Assembly: GCA_039621445.1 (NCBI GenBank)
Contig: CP154957.1
Coordinates: forward strand, 38,100,654-38,164,653
Direction: 5' to 3'
DNA from: Euglena gracilis
Lineage: Eukaryota > Euglenida > Euglenophyceae > Euglenales
DNA length: 64,000 nt
Shown one piece after another: positions 1 to 31,870 of the stretch. Position 1 is the stretch's first letter. Each line of letters opens with the position of its first letter. The notes under the pieces are model-generated. The model was given only the letters and a program-made list of their open reading frames with translations. It did not search any database and had not been told where the DNA came from. The translations under genes were made by a program, and so were the position numbers.

Positions 1-3000
1 ACCTATTCCACAGGGGTGAATGGGTCAGTCAATGAAATGCCAAGAGAACACCCCCAGAATAGCGCCTCCACCGGAGATCTCCTCCAATGGACCAAGGGAT
101 TGTTCTGTTGGTTTTTTGGGAGGGTACCGTATTTTATTTGTCATTCTAACGGTAATTGTTTCCTGGTATTGTTGTCCCAGGAATGCATCACAAACGAGGT
201 GTGCGATGTGCTTTCCAATTGTGCATTGGAATTTCCTCAAAGCCAAGCAGTCGTATCTTCAGCCATATTTTTTTTATTTGCAGGCCCCTGCCTTGAACCT
301 GCGCTTGTTGGCCGTCAGTTAATATTTTGCCGAAAAAAATTAGGGCGAACCGTCGTGGGGGCCCATTTCGACGTCCTTTCTGTACTCCCCTCGCGTTGCC
401 CAGCGTGAACGATGCAGTCCCCCGGCTGCCCCGGTCTGGCCCAGGTGGTTGGCGTCATGGGGGGGGGGGGTCGCGCGCACCGCGTCCGCCGCGTCCGACG
501 GGTCCGCTCACGCGTCGGGTGCGGGTGGGGGTCCCCTCGTCCGCCGGCTCCGGCGGCCCAAAACAAGGGGAGGCGGCCCGGCCCCGCCCCCTGTGTGTTG
601 TACAACACCCTGCCCCCCTCCCTTCCCCAGCCGCCTCCTCCCACCCCCCTTAGGCCCTTCTCCCTTCCTCACCGGGCCCCAGCGGCACCGGGACGGGGTT
701 CGCCGCCTGTCCCCGCCCAGGCAGAACGGAATCAGCCAAACAGACAGGGGGGTGGGGGGACCACCAATTTTCGACCCCCAAAAATTTTTCCTGGCGCCGG
801 GTGGAAATCTGTGAAAATGCTGTGGTGGATGGGGGGTTGACCCCCCCCCCCTCCCGGGTGGGGGGGTCGACCACCCCACTTCCCCATTTCCGTTCTCCCC
901 TGTTCCTGCCCCCCAGTGCCCCCCGACTGCCCCGACCACGTTGCTGTGTCGGGCGCTCTGGGCCGCCCGGTGCCTAACCGCCGTACCTTCCCCGAGGGGG
1001 AACTGCTGCGGACCAGGTGGCGTCCCCCGGCCAGTGTCCGGTGCGACTGGCAGCCGTGCGGCAGGGTCTGCAGGGCCGCTGCCTCTGTCCACCGTGCCAC
1101 GGCTGGATGGACCCCAGATTTTCCCCCGCGCCGGAACGTCGGAGCGGTTGCTAATACGGCCCCAGGCAGGCCACAATGAATCAGCAACACACGTCGGCTT
1201 GCTTTATCAGCGCGCTTGATGGATGAGTTTTTTTTTGGAGATGGCGTTCTCGTCCTACAAAAACACACAGTCGCCTGATTTCTTCAGATTGACTGAATGA
1301 TTTTGGGCTCTGGACCATACCATTGCTTAAGGCATGTCCGATCAGCTGACCTAGCGTCAGCTGAATGGACAGATTGCTCTGGGTCTGTTGTGTTTTGCTG
1401 TTGTTGTGTCCAGCCGCTTGGGGGGGGGGGAAGGTTGAAAATATTGCCATTTGTAGGGGGAAAACTGGGTTGTTGGGCTGTTGACAGAGTTGGTGCCGGA
1501 TCCCTTGGCTTGTCCTGTCCCCGCCTAGGATCAAAAACCCTGCCCAGGGTGTTTTCAATTCCCTTGGAGGATTTGGAAAAAGTTGTTTCATTTTTTTTTG
1601 AAAAATGGAAACTTACTTTGGGTTTTTGCTTCTCTCCTTGGACAAGTCAACAAATCAACCAATCACACCTCAGCCATTGAGATCCTTTGGAATCTGAAAT
1701 TGAATCTGAATACTCATTTGACCCTCAACAACAAGCAAACTTGGAGCGGGCAAGCAGTCCACAGGTCGAAGCGATGTTGGGGGGGGGGCAGAAGGTGAGA
1801 TTTCAGTGTTCAGTTACTTCAAAACCTTGGATTTCCGACCTCAACTTGAACTCAGCCAATAATCAATGATAGATAATTGCCCCATCATCACAAGGATAAT
1901 TAATTTTGAGGGAATGACAGACAATAAAGACAGAGCCCTGCGTTTGGTTAGAAATGTTCAATTCAGTTTCAGCTTTAAGGGGATTTTCCTGCTTTTAATG
2001 TTATTGGAAGTTGAATTTTGTCAATTGAAATTTGAATTTCAGCTCCGCCCCCCCCCCCCCGCCCCCCCAGGGGCTCAACCAGGAATGGAAGAAAATGATC
2101 CACCCAGTGCCCAAGGCGCTGGACCTTTTTTTTTGCCAAAAATCATGGATTTTGAGCCATTTTTGGCAGGGTGACCCCCCCCCCCCTGGGCAGGACTGAT
2201 TTTTGAAAGTGATTGACCGGGTTTTTGAAAGTGGAAAGTGACACCCCTTCCCCTGGTGGGTTGGTCAGCAATGGTACCCACAAGGTGGGACGTCAGCCAA
2301 GAACGGTGGACACGAAAGCGGAAAGCATTCCAGCAACCGCTTCTGCCTTCCTTCATACGGCTGACCCCTCGCTTCCAAAATCCCAAACCAAACCTCTGCG
2401 TGTCTCTTCCCTCGAGGGATGAGACTGCCGGCCCATTGGCAGAGACAGCGAGGGCTGTGTTGTGCTGGGCCGTTGTGTGGCCAACGGCGAATGTCAGCCA
2501 GCTTGACGTTGTGGGGGCGAGCGCGTCTTGGCGCTGTGGGGCAGTCCGTTGAAGGAGAACAGAGGTGGCCGGGGCTTCGCCCACGCAACACGCCCTCCTC
2601 CTTTCGAATTGTGATACCGAAAAGGTCAAGCCCGCCCCGCGGCACCCTTCGTGCCGTTCCCCCCCTCCTGCACCCCTCTTTGCCTTTTGCAAGGCGGGAT
2701 GAGGTACTCGGGGAAGCGAGGCTGTGCAGGTGCATTACGTTCAAAATGAGTCCCCAGCATGCTTGTAGTTGGTGTCACAAAAAAGAACATTTTTGTTAAG
2801 AGTTTTTGTCGTGCGCCATGTGTGCGCCTCGGCAACTTTGAAAGTGTCCGCTGCAACAACCGTGGAGTTCCCATCCCATTTGATTTTGCCATGAACATTT
2901 GTGTGCACGGCCGAAAAAATTGTTGCCCATGACCACTGCGTCAGAAAATAGAAAAAAATTCTTGATCATTGCGGCAGAATAAAATTGTGACTCGTGGATT

Positions 3001-3335
3001 AATTGCAAGTACGGTCCTCAGCCTCAACTGCGGCTTTTGAAAATATCGTCCCAACAAGCACACATCCAGGATATCCGCTTTCATCCTGCCCTGGCCAGCC
3101 CAGTGTGTTCATAAGCCCCATCGCCAAGCCCCTCAGGTGCCCTCTGCCATGAGGAGCGACAACTTGCTCGAAGTGACCCTGGGCTTCACTCTGCTTGCCG
3201 TGCCTCTTGCCAGAAGGTCCACCCCCTTGTCGTCATTGTTTTAGTTTAGACCCCCTTCCTGGCCATTTATTTCCGCCCAGACCCCAAGACAGGGTATTAA
3301 GTGAGCATTATTTTTGCACAGGGGGAAGGGAGGGG
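1..3335. other. no supportable gene
   Basis: No recognisable coding exon on either strand. A GC-rich island lies at about 440-1180 with poly-C and poly-G runs. One minus-strand open stretch there (about 1100 down to 995) ends at a possible GTACGG donor, but its translation matches nothing I know. The rest is AT-rich with poly-T, poly-C and poly-G tracts like those in the transposon remnants elsewhere in the window. Confidence 0.5.
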
Positions 3336-3343
3336 GTCCGACC

Positions 3344-3584
3344 CAGGCTTTTTTTTTGACTCAGAAGACCCCGGGGGGGGGGGAGTGGGTGGGTCTGGGC
3401 CAGACCCCCCCTGGCGGGGTTCCAGGCCAGAGGCCCGGGTGTCGGTTTCGGCGTGAATCCCCAATTTTTTTTTGGGGAAATGCCCTTAGACAGCCCGTTT
3501 TTTGGGGGGTTACCCTCCCCGGGGAGGGGTCCGCCCTGGGCCGGGTGGTTGTGGGGACCCCCCGGGGTCTTAAACAGAAGCCTG
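3344..3584. mobile_element. hAT-like MITE with 8-bp target duplication
   Basis: A 241-bp element begins CAGGCTTTTTTTTTGAC and ends TTAAACAGAAGCCTG, so the ends are imperfect inverted repeats. It is flanked by GTCCGACC (3336-3343) and GTCTGACC (3585-3592), an 8-bp duplication with one mismatch. The interior has paired poly-C/poly-G tracts that could fold into a hairpin. TIRs starting CAG with 8-bp duplications are typical of hAT transposons. No ORF is visible, so it is non-autonomous. Its flanks cannot be tied to a known gene. Confidence 0.75.
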
Positions 3585-3708
3585 GTCTGACCCTCCTTCC
3601 CCCCAGGGGAATCTGGAACGGAACCCCTCCCCTCCTTCCAGGTCGGGGGGGTCCGGGACCCCCAGGAACCAAGAAATTTTGTTCTTCGGCACTTTGTGCC
3701 GGAAATTT

Positions 3709-3920
3709 TATAACCTGGCGGGGTGCCAGGTCATTGGAACCAACTTTTGGCCCTGTCCCCCCGCCAGGTTATTTGGGCCACTTTTTCAGCGCCGTAAAGG
3801 AATTTTGCCTAAACAGGACCCCGCCAAGTTACTGGAACCATCTTTTTTGCCCCTCCCCTCACCAAGTTATTCGGCCCCCGCCAGGAGTTGGGACCCCGCC
3901 AGGTTATTTGGGGGGGGTTT
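3709..3920. repeat. repeat copy of the 5.1-kb TA-flanked MITE
   Basis: This segment closely resembles 5085-5291: both contain the CCAGGTTATTTGGGCC motif, the phrase TTGGAACCAACTTTTGGCCC and several NCCAGGTTATT repeats. The left end lacks the poly-C terminus seen in the intact copy, so it is probably truncated. The right end runs into GGTTATTTGGGGGGGG. Confidence 0.6.
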
Positions 3921-5052
3921 ATATGGTTTTATCATCTGTTTTTGTCAATTTGTTAGAAAATAATCACCTGAAAACACATTGGTGCATTTTTTTGAAGCCC
4001 CTCAATTTTTTCCCCGTGGTTCATGCCAAGGTTTTACCCCAGGGGGGTCGCCCCCTCCCTTCTGGAGGGGTCCGGGTCTTCCCCCATCCCCCCTCTCAAG
4101 TAGTACTGGAGGGAAACGTGAAACGCGTTTCCCCTTTTTTTTGTGTGTTTTCGATTTTGGCAAAATTTGCGGTTTTTTTTTGCATTTTTTGTGTCGAATT
4201 TTTTGATTTTGTAGGACAAAATTTTGTCAATGAAAAAAAGTCCTCGTTTCGGCCCCGGTTTTCCACAAAAATCAAAATTTTGTCCATTTTTTGTCAATTT
4301 GGCTTTTTTGGTCAACAAAATGTTTATTTTCATGCAAAACAAACAATATTCTCCAGCAGAGCCGAAATTTTCTAAGTCCTCTCCAGTGGAAAAGTACATA
4401 CCAGGGGACGTCCTAAAAGGATTTTATGTGCAATTTGTGTTTTTTTTCGGATTTTTTGTTTCTTTTTTTTTTTTTTTTTTTCGCCCCCGCCCTGCTCAGC
4501 TCCCCCCATTGACAAGTTTCAACTTGCAGTTGCCCGAAGGACTGTTGGACGGTAACAATCTTTTTTTGCTTCCAGGGTGCAAAGGGCAAGGCACAATTGG
4601 TCGGAATTGGGCTGGCACATGACAAACTTTGGCTCAAATAAATGGCTTCTGCACATTTGGCAGTATATTGGGTATTTCTGCAGTTTAAAAAAAAATTTGG
4701 GCTTCAACCCCAGCTTGGACTTTGTTTCAGCCCTGGGACCCCCATGTGGGGGGGAGGTCAGCCAGCCGCCTTTCTACAACCAGTCCAAGTTTTCCAGCCT
4801 ATGAGCTGGACCCCCAGGTCGTCCTGCTTCATGTTTGAAAGGGAAAGTACGCAGTTGATATTTGCTTACAGATTTGTATAATTACCCCCCCTTCACCCCT
4901 CCTATTACCCTCCCCCCCTGAGGAGTTGTTGGCTTTTCGGCCCAAACCCGCCAATCTGGCCTCATGAAGCAAACTCACAGCGAAATACTGCCCCGCAGTG
5001 CAGCATGACTGACTTACACACCACAGTGGCCACAAGGATGCTGGAAGGACTA

Positions 5053-5291
5053 ACCCCCCCCCCCAAATAACCCAATAACCTGCGGGGTGCCAGGTTATTG
5101 GAACCAACTTTTGGCCCTGCCCCCCCCCGCCAGGTTATTTGGGCCCTTTTTTTCAGCGCCATAAAGGAATTTTGCCTAAAAGGGGGTGCCAAGTTTTTTG
5201 GCCCTCCCACCATCTTTTTTGCCCCTCCCCCCGCCAAGCTATTCGGCCCGCCCCAGGAGCAAGGTCCCCGCCAGGTTATTGGGGGGGGGGT
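5053..5291. mobile_element. TA-flanked MITE, pogo/Tc1-like ends
   Basis: The 239-bp element starts ACCCCCCCC..CCAAATAACC and ends GGTTATTGGGGGGGGGGT, flanked on both sides by TA (5051-5052 and 5292-5293). TA duplication and the C-run TIR match the pogo-like transposon at 24342-26243 and the MITE at 21580-21964. It contains several internal copies of the CCAGGTTATT motif. No coding capacity is visible. Confidence 0.7.
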
Positions 5292-5293
5292 TA

Positions 5294-6850
5294 GGGTGCT
5301 CCGTCAGGTTGATGAGCACGCCCCAGCGCAGATGATGACGTAGAGGCGGGGTTGGCAGGGACGTAACCTGATTATGGCAATTTTGTGGCATTATAGGTTC
5401 TTTGTTGTGCAAAGTGCCTGAAGGAATAATTTGACCTTTTGGGGGGTCCCGGGTAACCTCCTCCCCCTCGGTTGATCCGGACCCTGCCCCCTGGCGGTGG
5501 TCCAGAACCCCCCCAATTCCAAACACCCTCCCTGCATCAGACCCTGGGCGGAATATGTATCGGAGGCCTTCAAGAAAATTGTGATAAATGCAGAAAAAAA
5601 TTGAGAACTGTACATTATTTGACACTTGGAGTTCAATCATTTCTGCTAGAATTTCACCTCCTCCGCATTTTTCACTCATCTAGAAGGAAACATTGGACCG
5701 TCATCCAATTTCTTTTTCAGAAACTTTTTGGCATTTTCGCAAATTTTCGCCCAAAAAGTACCCCCCCCCCCCAGGGGCTTGCCCCTCCTCCTTACATACA
5801 AACTTGGCCCCCCTAAAGTTGGTCTTCGGCCTGTTGTACATGGCCACCAAACTTCTTGCCATGCAAACTTGGCCCTCATAAGGTTGACCCCCTGGCCTTA
5901 CCTTCAATCATCCCCCGGGCCAAGCGCACGGGGGGGGTACCCAAAATGACAGTTTTTTGGCCGATTTGGGGAGACCAAAGATCGGTCACCTGGACCGCGT
6001 TAAGTTGAAAGTTCAAGAAAAATTTACGAAAGGTTGGATAAAAATTGGGCTGAGAGCTGCAAGGCGAAAAACATTTGCACTCATTTAAGATTTGTCGGGA
6101 AATCATGTGTTGTCCATGCAGGCTTCTTTGACCGAAAAACATGGACAATATATCGACAATATGATGTCGCTTTTGCCTGGGGGAATCAGGGTTCAATAAA
6201 GGGACCCCCTCTCCTGTTCCAGGTTCGCTTTCATTTTCGAGCTCGTAACATGAGTTTTTTTTGACCGTCAAAAAATCCGTCCAAAATTGCCCAAACATTG
6301 TGTTTTGATTTAGCCATACCATAGTTGATATGGACGTAACTCATGTGCGAAGATAGGGTGAAGTACAGTGGGGTTGGATTGCCTTTGGCCCAATAGTCTG
6401 GGTGGGCTTTTTTAGCCCCAAAATTACCTCAAAATGTTTGAGTTGAAGAAGGGGGGAGAGCGAATACCACCCAGTTTGGACCACTTGCCAGCTGTATAAT
6501 TCATACTATCTCGAAAACAGCAGGGATCAAAAGAAATACCTGGCCACCAATAATGAAGGTTTAAAAATACACCGCGCGCTCACGATTGTCTGTTCAAAAA
6601 TGGTTTCAACAGTTTTCCAATCTTATTTCTGAGTTTTTTGATTTTTTTCTGCTGGCAGTTGCCATTCCCCAATATTTCCATTCATCGTTCCCTTCGATGC
6701 ACATGGGCATGTGGGTCAGCTTCGGTTCCCACAGGGTGTCATGTAACCCTTTGCAGTTGAATTTCAGCTCATCCGAACCCTGAGGGCCTGAGTGACATGA
6801 CCCCCCCACCCTCCAGGCCGCCCTCCGCCACCGATGCCCCCAGCGTACCC
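5294..6850. other. intergenic, no gene seen
   Basis: No supported exon. The sequence is AT-rich, with poly-C runs near 5760 and 5930 and no clear terminal inverted repeats. Open frames here are short and have no recognisable motif. Confidence 0.5.
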
Positions 6851-7160
6851 AAGGGATGACGGATCTGGTGCGGTCTGATGCGGATGTGGCCCCGCTGGTG
6901 GACAAGACTGCCACGAAAGGCATGCGTTGCGCCGAAGTGCCTGCGGCCCTGATCGGCGCAATCATTCAGTCCAGTGCCTGTGAGCGTTGATGGTTGTGGA
7001 ATTGCTGTGCCATCATGCACCGGCCACTTAACACTATCGTGCTGTGAAGCCAGGATGCCACGTCGTGCGATTCAGCCATTCAGCAGGTGGATTTGAGGCA
7101 TTTTGCTGTTTGCACACAACAGGGTTGACAGGGAGTCAATCACCAGTACCCATCCCACAG

Positions 7161-15254
<8,094 letters not shown>

Positions 15255-16569
15255 GTGTGATAACAGTTTCTGTGAGAGGATTGTGTTTGTTTTGGTGCAC
15301 ACCCCAGAGCGCTGGAGAACAGTCAGAAGTTGGAATTTGGAGCAACCTGCTTCCCATTAGGATAAATTGGAGCTACCCATGGTGAACCTACCCAAACAAC
15401 GTTTTATTATTGTTGAGTTTTTTTGTTCTCCAGACAAACAAATGATGATGCAACCACATTGAGGCCAGACAGCGCCACCCAACCATATATTTGCGGGCAA
15501 CAAGGGGTTTTGTCTCACTTTTTCCTTGCCTCATGGCTTGGAACCCTTTACTTGTCATCTCCCCTGTCCTTGTCATTTCCATCGAAAATGCCGTGTTTGT
15601 TTTTGCCATTGGAACCACGAAGGAAGGCCACACGGACTGGACATTCAGTGCACGCTGGGAATGGCGTGGCACTCCGCTTCTCTGCATGCAGCCACACAAC
15701 GAAGCCCTTTGGCTGGCCCCTCTCGCCACCGTGCATGTGGCTGGACCAACAAAGAAGGACCACGGCTAGCCCCGCCCCCAGCAGCTCTTTTCGGGAATCG
15801 AAGCAACTCTGGCCACCCTTCTGTGACCCCTGCGTCGCTCTGGCTGTCTTGACTCTATCTCAGCGCATCGTCGTGTTCCACATAACTCCTGTATCTCATT
15901 CTGTCTGACCGGAGCCTCTCATCCCTTCTCCAACCACCTCAATTTCATGCCGCAACCATGCTCCAAGTGCTCGTTTGGCCAGCCCCGGCACTCAGTGCTT
16001 CACACCCTGCCTGGGTGGGTAGACAACCAATCCACCGATTTCTGTTTCATTCACCAATTATTCAGTATGCATTCTGAGTGATGACATATGCATCACCAAA
16101 TGGATTCATTCATTCCATTCCCTGGTCGGTGTAAAATTTTGTCCCGAGAGGGATTGTCCGGAGTGCCGTGGATCAGAGATGTGGCCGGTGGTTGTTTGCT
16201 GGAAACGTGTGAGAGGAACGATGCGCCGTGCCTTCACTCCGTTGGCGGCGCGGTGTCCCTTCCATTCGCCCATTCACCCCACCGCTTGCCCGGCAGAGGT
16301 GGCGCGGATGGGCCCGGACCGGCCCCCACCGGCATAGGCAGCCTCCCTCCCAGCCCGGGCGGACCCCTCTGATGCATGCTGGGCCACGCGCATCCATTGA
16401 CTTGACTCCGTATGAGCCACCGCAGGGCGCCATCGGGGCCGATTTATATGTGTTGTATTTTGGGGGGTGTTTGTATGGGGGTGGGTGGCCGACCCTTCCT
16501 GAGTCCGGTTTTTGGGTGAGTGGGTGAAGGTTGAGTTGCGGCCAGTGTTGCCGGGGGTTCACCAAGTTG

Positions 16570-27150
<10,581 letters not shown>

Positions 27151-29305
27151 GTGTCACCCCTTCTCAGAAACTCCCTCAGCATTGTTCATGTGGTGGATAC
27201 CGCTAATGCGAAGAATGTTTCATTTATTTGTTGTTTTGCAAATTTTTCATTTTTCAGTGGTGATATCCACACTTTTATCGTAACCGCATCATTTGTGGCG
27301 ATAGCCACCCAATTCTGTTGGACAATTACAATGCTTGAACCACATTGCATTTTCTAGGTCATCGATCAAGGTGACTTAAGTGTGCACATACCGTTATTTT
27401 TCTCATATGGCTGGGTTGGGTTAATGCAAGTAATGTTAAAGTGTTTGAAGTTGAAGGCCCGGTATGTTATCATGGAGGGTTAATTCTGCAAATTTTCCAA
27501 AACTCAAGATAACCCCAAAAGTATATTACCTAGGGTATTATTCCCCATTATTATTATCCCCCAAAAACATATTACCTAGCGTATTATTCGGGTGCCCAAA
27601 TTATATCAGTATTTGGGCACCCGAAGTCAGGGGGGAGAGGGTATGTTATTTGGAGTATGTTATTTGGGCAAATTTTTCAAGCTGAAAGAACCCGAAAGTA
27701 CATATTTTTATTTGCACATATTTTTTGAATCTACAAATTTCAGGTTGATAATGCCTCAAGTTTTTTGGTACCAGTCATTTTTTTTTGCCAAAATATGCTG
27801 TTTTTTTGACGTAATTTGAAGGTTTTTTATCTTGTTTAATTTCCCTCTCAGGGGAGCGGAAGGGGCGGTCTGTTTTTGGGCCAAAGTCCTGGGCCAGAGG
27901 GTACATTATTTGGGGGTGGTGTCATGTTTTGTTTCATTTCAGATTTTTTCACGACATTTGCTTTTAATAATCACGCCATTTCTGGAGCGAAAGGCCTCCG
28001 CTTTTGCTCTTGGTTGCCTTCACTGGAGTGTGATAGATTGTTTGGGGCCAAAGTCAGGGGCAGGCATTCCTTCTTTTTTCTTTTGGTGGGTCGGAAATGG
28101 GCGCCTCCCTCATACCCGCCTTGGCACCAGGCTGATTTGGTTGTGATCAAATCGTATCGAGACAATGCCCAATTAATATCCAAACGATTGGACGGCTGGA
28201 TGCAAATGGAGCACCCCCGGGGTGGGTGGCTGGGTAGTTGGGTGGGTGGGTCTGCTTCCCCCAGCCGCTGCGCGACACAGAGGAGGGCGGGTCGGACCCC
28301 ACCCCCACGCCGATTCTGACACATATTTTGGAATTTCTTTGTTTGAAAGCCAGCCAAAGGTAAAAGCCAGTGAATTTTTTGTCAAAAGCTTTCAAAAGCT
28401 TTCATATTAGGCAACAAATCTCAAAAATTTCAAGCAGAATAGCAAAAAATATTTTCCACATATTTTTTCACAGCATTTTCTTCATTGAAACATCCTCAAT
28501 GTTACAAAACACTTAGGAGAATTTGAAAAGGATCAAACGCATGCCCCCTGATTTCCTGTGAAGAACAAATTATTGATAAATTGACGTATAGGTCTTGTTG
28601 AATTTATTTTGCCATTAGGATCAAAAACGGAAACAAGAATTTGTGAGAAATATTTCCAGTCAAGAAAACCTGAAAATATTTTGTGTCATCTTGTTTTGTT
28701 GCTATGGGTTTTTCCCAATAATACAACAGGTTTCATGCCTTCTTATTTCGAAGCAAAGTTCTATTTGTGCTTTTTGGTTCAGGACAATTTTAAACCTTTT
28801 TTTTAAACCTTTTTTTTGTTGTATATCTGGGCAAGCACCATGGAGAAAAATGTGGGCGTCGGCTAGCAAAACAAGCGTTGGCTAGTTGTTTTTGTACAAC
28901 AAAGGAACTTTGTATTAAATTGAATTTATACACAATCACAAAAAAATTGGGAACCAATCAATGCAATACATAAACATACCAGTATTTTATCTCGCTCTAT
29001 TTTGCCCCCAATAATTTTGGATACGCAATGTTTTCCCTGCCCACCCCCAAAAGTAAGGCACCGTGTCTTTTTTTATTTGGGAGGTTGTTTGGTACGAATT
29101 TTTTCCCACTAGCGTATCTAATTGTGGACCCCCCCATTATAAATTCCCCTTCGGCACTAAACCCAAAAAACCCTCCCCCTCCCTCGAAAGCACATGTCCC
29201 TAAAAAGGAAAATAGTGTTCATTGTATTTTCTATTTATTCCAAAATCTGATCTCTTGTTTGCCTATTTTTCATTGGTTGAAAACGAAACTTTCGAGCCGA
29301 TTCCT

Positions 29306-30480
29306 GTCGGACTCGCTGAGCTCTTATCCCGTATTGGTAAGAGCAAAAGCTTACCAGGCCCCCCCCCTTTTGACCCCCGCCCCGCCCCCGCAGGACCGGG
29401 AGCACCAATTTTTCTGGTATGAACTGACTCCCGCCGAAGGAAGTTGTTATGGAGAGAAATATCCCCCATGGTCCTGGGCACCTTCCGAACCCATATATTA
29501 ATCCTAATTTTGTGTCTAGCCTGAGTTACGCCTGGTTTTCCTGGGCCTAAGTCCAAAAAACGGACGGTGGATGAGGGTGTATCTCCCATCAAGAAAATTT
29601 GTATTTGGAAATAACTCCCCAAGGGCCGCTAAGCGGTCCCAAGGGCCCACTAGAAGAATTCAAGCCCGTGCGACGCCATATCCAACGGTACTTGGCTTTC
29701 CCGGTAACTCCAGGGCTGGCCAAAGTAACCCCCCACCCCATTCCGCAGCCCCTTTTTTTGATGCAGTTCTCGGACGTTTTGGCCGTTTTGGGCCAAAACA
29801 AGCCAAAGAAACCAAATTTTCCAAATATCTCGAAAATGGAGCAAAATGAAGATGTTTACAACATCAATTTGGGCTCTTAGAACGCCCTATCTAACCGCAT
29901 TTTGGTTTTCTTATAATTCCCTGCCTGCCCGAGAAACAGCTGTTTTTCGGCCCATTTTGGGCCGTTTTCGGCCGTTTTTTGGGGGGGCCAAAAAAAAAAC
30001 GCGAAGTGCCAAATATCTCGAAAATGAAGCAAAATCAAGCAAAGTGCTCGGCGACCTAAACTGGAGCCCTTGAAATTCCCTTTCTAATAGTATTTTGATT
30101 TCCCAGCAACTCCCCACCTAGCCCAAGATATGACTGATTTACGCCCCAAAACAGCGCGGCAGGCTTCCGCCTCTGTCGTTTTTGGCTTTTTTTTGGTCAA
30201 AAAATCAAATTCCCCAAATTTTCTCAAAAATGGTGAGATCAAAGGAAACGTCCGGCGACCTAAAATAAAGCCCTGTTTTTCCCTGGTTATCCCTAATATA
30301 TGTATATCCCTAATACTCTGCATATCCTTATCTTGACCTTTTTCACAACTCTCCGCCTGTCCTGAGAAACGACTGTTTTTACGGCCCATTTTCTGGCCGT
30401 TTTTGGGCCCAAAGAATCGCGAAATGCCAAATATCTCGAAAATGAAGCAAAATCAAGCAAAATGTTCAGAGGTGCCCAGT
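29306..30480 (+). repeat. satellite-like block, roughly 190-bp units
   Basis: Three to five diverged tandem units. Each carries a CCAAATATCTCGAAAATG motif, a GGCCGTTTT motif and a CTAATA..TTTTGATTTCC-type segment. The left edge (29311-29350) and the units reappear in inverted orientation at 36400-37135. Confidence 0.7.
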
Positions 30481-31620
30481 ACCCCCCCCCTGACATTTGA
30501 ATTTTATTACATCCATTGCACATATCCTTACATCAACTCACATCAACTCACATTAAGAGCCCAGCATTATTCAAAACCCGGTTCTGTTTCTGTTTTTTTC
30601 CTTAACTTTTAAATTGGGAAGGGGCTTCATTGGGGGGGGGGGCTTTTTAACTGACCAAGGCAGCGCTTCAGAAATTTAATTCATTTGGAAACAGATTTAT
30701 CTGACTCCCTATGCAACAGAAATTGGCGGATTTTGTGGTCATTGGGAGACCACCAAGGCGCAGCTTAATAAAATTTGACCCTCCCAGAAATAAATAGACT
30801 CGTTGATGGGGGGGGGGGGGCGGCCCGGGGCTGAAAAAAGGATGCTAGTGGGAAAATGTTGGAAATCCTGCTGGGTGGCTGGACCCCCCCCCCCCCCCAG
30901 CTGCCCGTGGCTGGACAGTAACACATTTTTCGCTTTCAGGTTGCAGGGCTGGGTAGGACAAAAGTTGGGTTGGGTTTTATTTTTTTATACATATTTGGCT
31001 TTTTTTGTTATTTTTTGTATTTTCGTATTTTCGATTTTTTTGGTGTCCATTTTGACCCCAGGTCAGGCCCAGTTCCAGCCCAAGACCCCTGGGGGCCCTG
31101 GGGGGGGGGGGGCAGCCTTTTTTCCAGCCTCTGGGGGGTCGTTTGCGCCCTGGGACCACACCGGCAGATGTACACACAATAAGTGCATTACAATGCCCAC
31201 CGGACAATATGGTTTATTCCACCCCCCCCCCGGTTTTTTGGGGGGTCTTTAAAACTGCATTTGTTTGACAATTTCTGAAAGAATTCCTTTGGGGACAAGT
31301 CCGAAAAGAAACTCAGATGCAACGCGTTTTGAGGTGCCTCGTTGCATTCCCAGTGTCTGATGCTAAAAAGTCAATAGCATTTTCCTTCATCTGTGATGGC
31401 CATTGTGTCTTTATTGAAATCCATCTCCCACCTTCGTAATGTAGACCTCTCCCCTGTAAAGGCTTCTGCTGGAAAGAACTTCGAAAAATTTTCGCCTCCT
31501 CCAGGGATTTTGATTTTTTTTCTGCAACATCACCACAACACCGCGTTAGCCGGCACTGTGCATGTTTTGAACAATTATTCTCATTGTTTCTCTAAAAATA
31601 TAACCATGAGTAAAACAATG

Positions 31621-31686
31621 TCTTCTTCCTTCTTCTTCTTCTTCTTCTTCTTCTTCTTCTTCTTCTTCTTCTTCTTCTTCTTCTTC

Positions 31687-31718
<32 letters not shown>

Positions 31719-31870
31719 CTTCTTCTTCTTCTTCTTCTTCTTCTTCTTCTTCTTCTTCTTCTTCTTCTTCTTCTTCTTCTTCTTCTTCTTCTTCTTCTTC
31801 TTCTTCTTCTTCTTCTTCTTCTTCTTTTCTTTCTTCTTCCTTCTTCTTCTCCTTTCTTCTTCTTTTCCTT
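31621..31870 (+). repeat. (TTC)n array
   Basis: About 240 bp of TTC with few interruptions. The poly-Phe and poly-Glu frames across it are not genes. Confidence 0.97.
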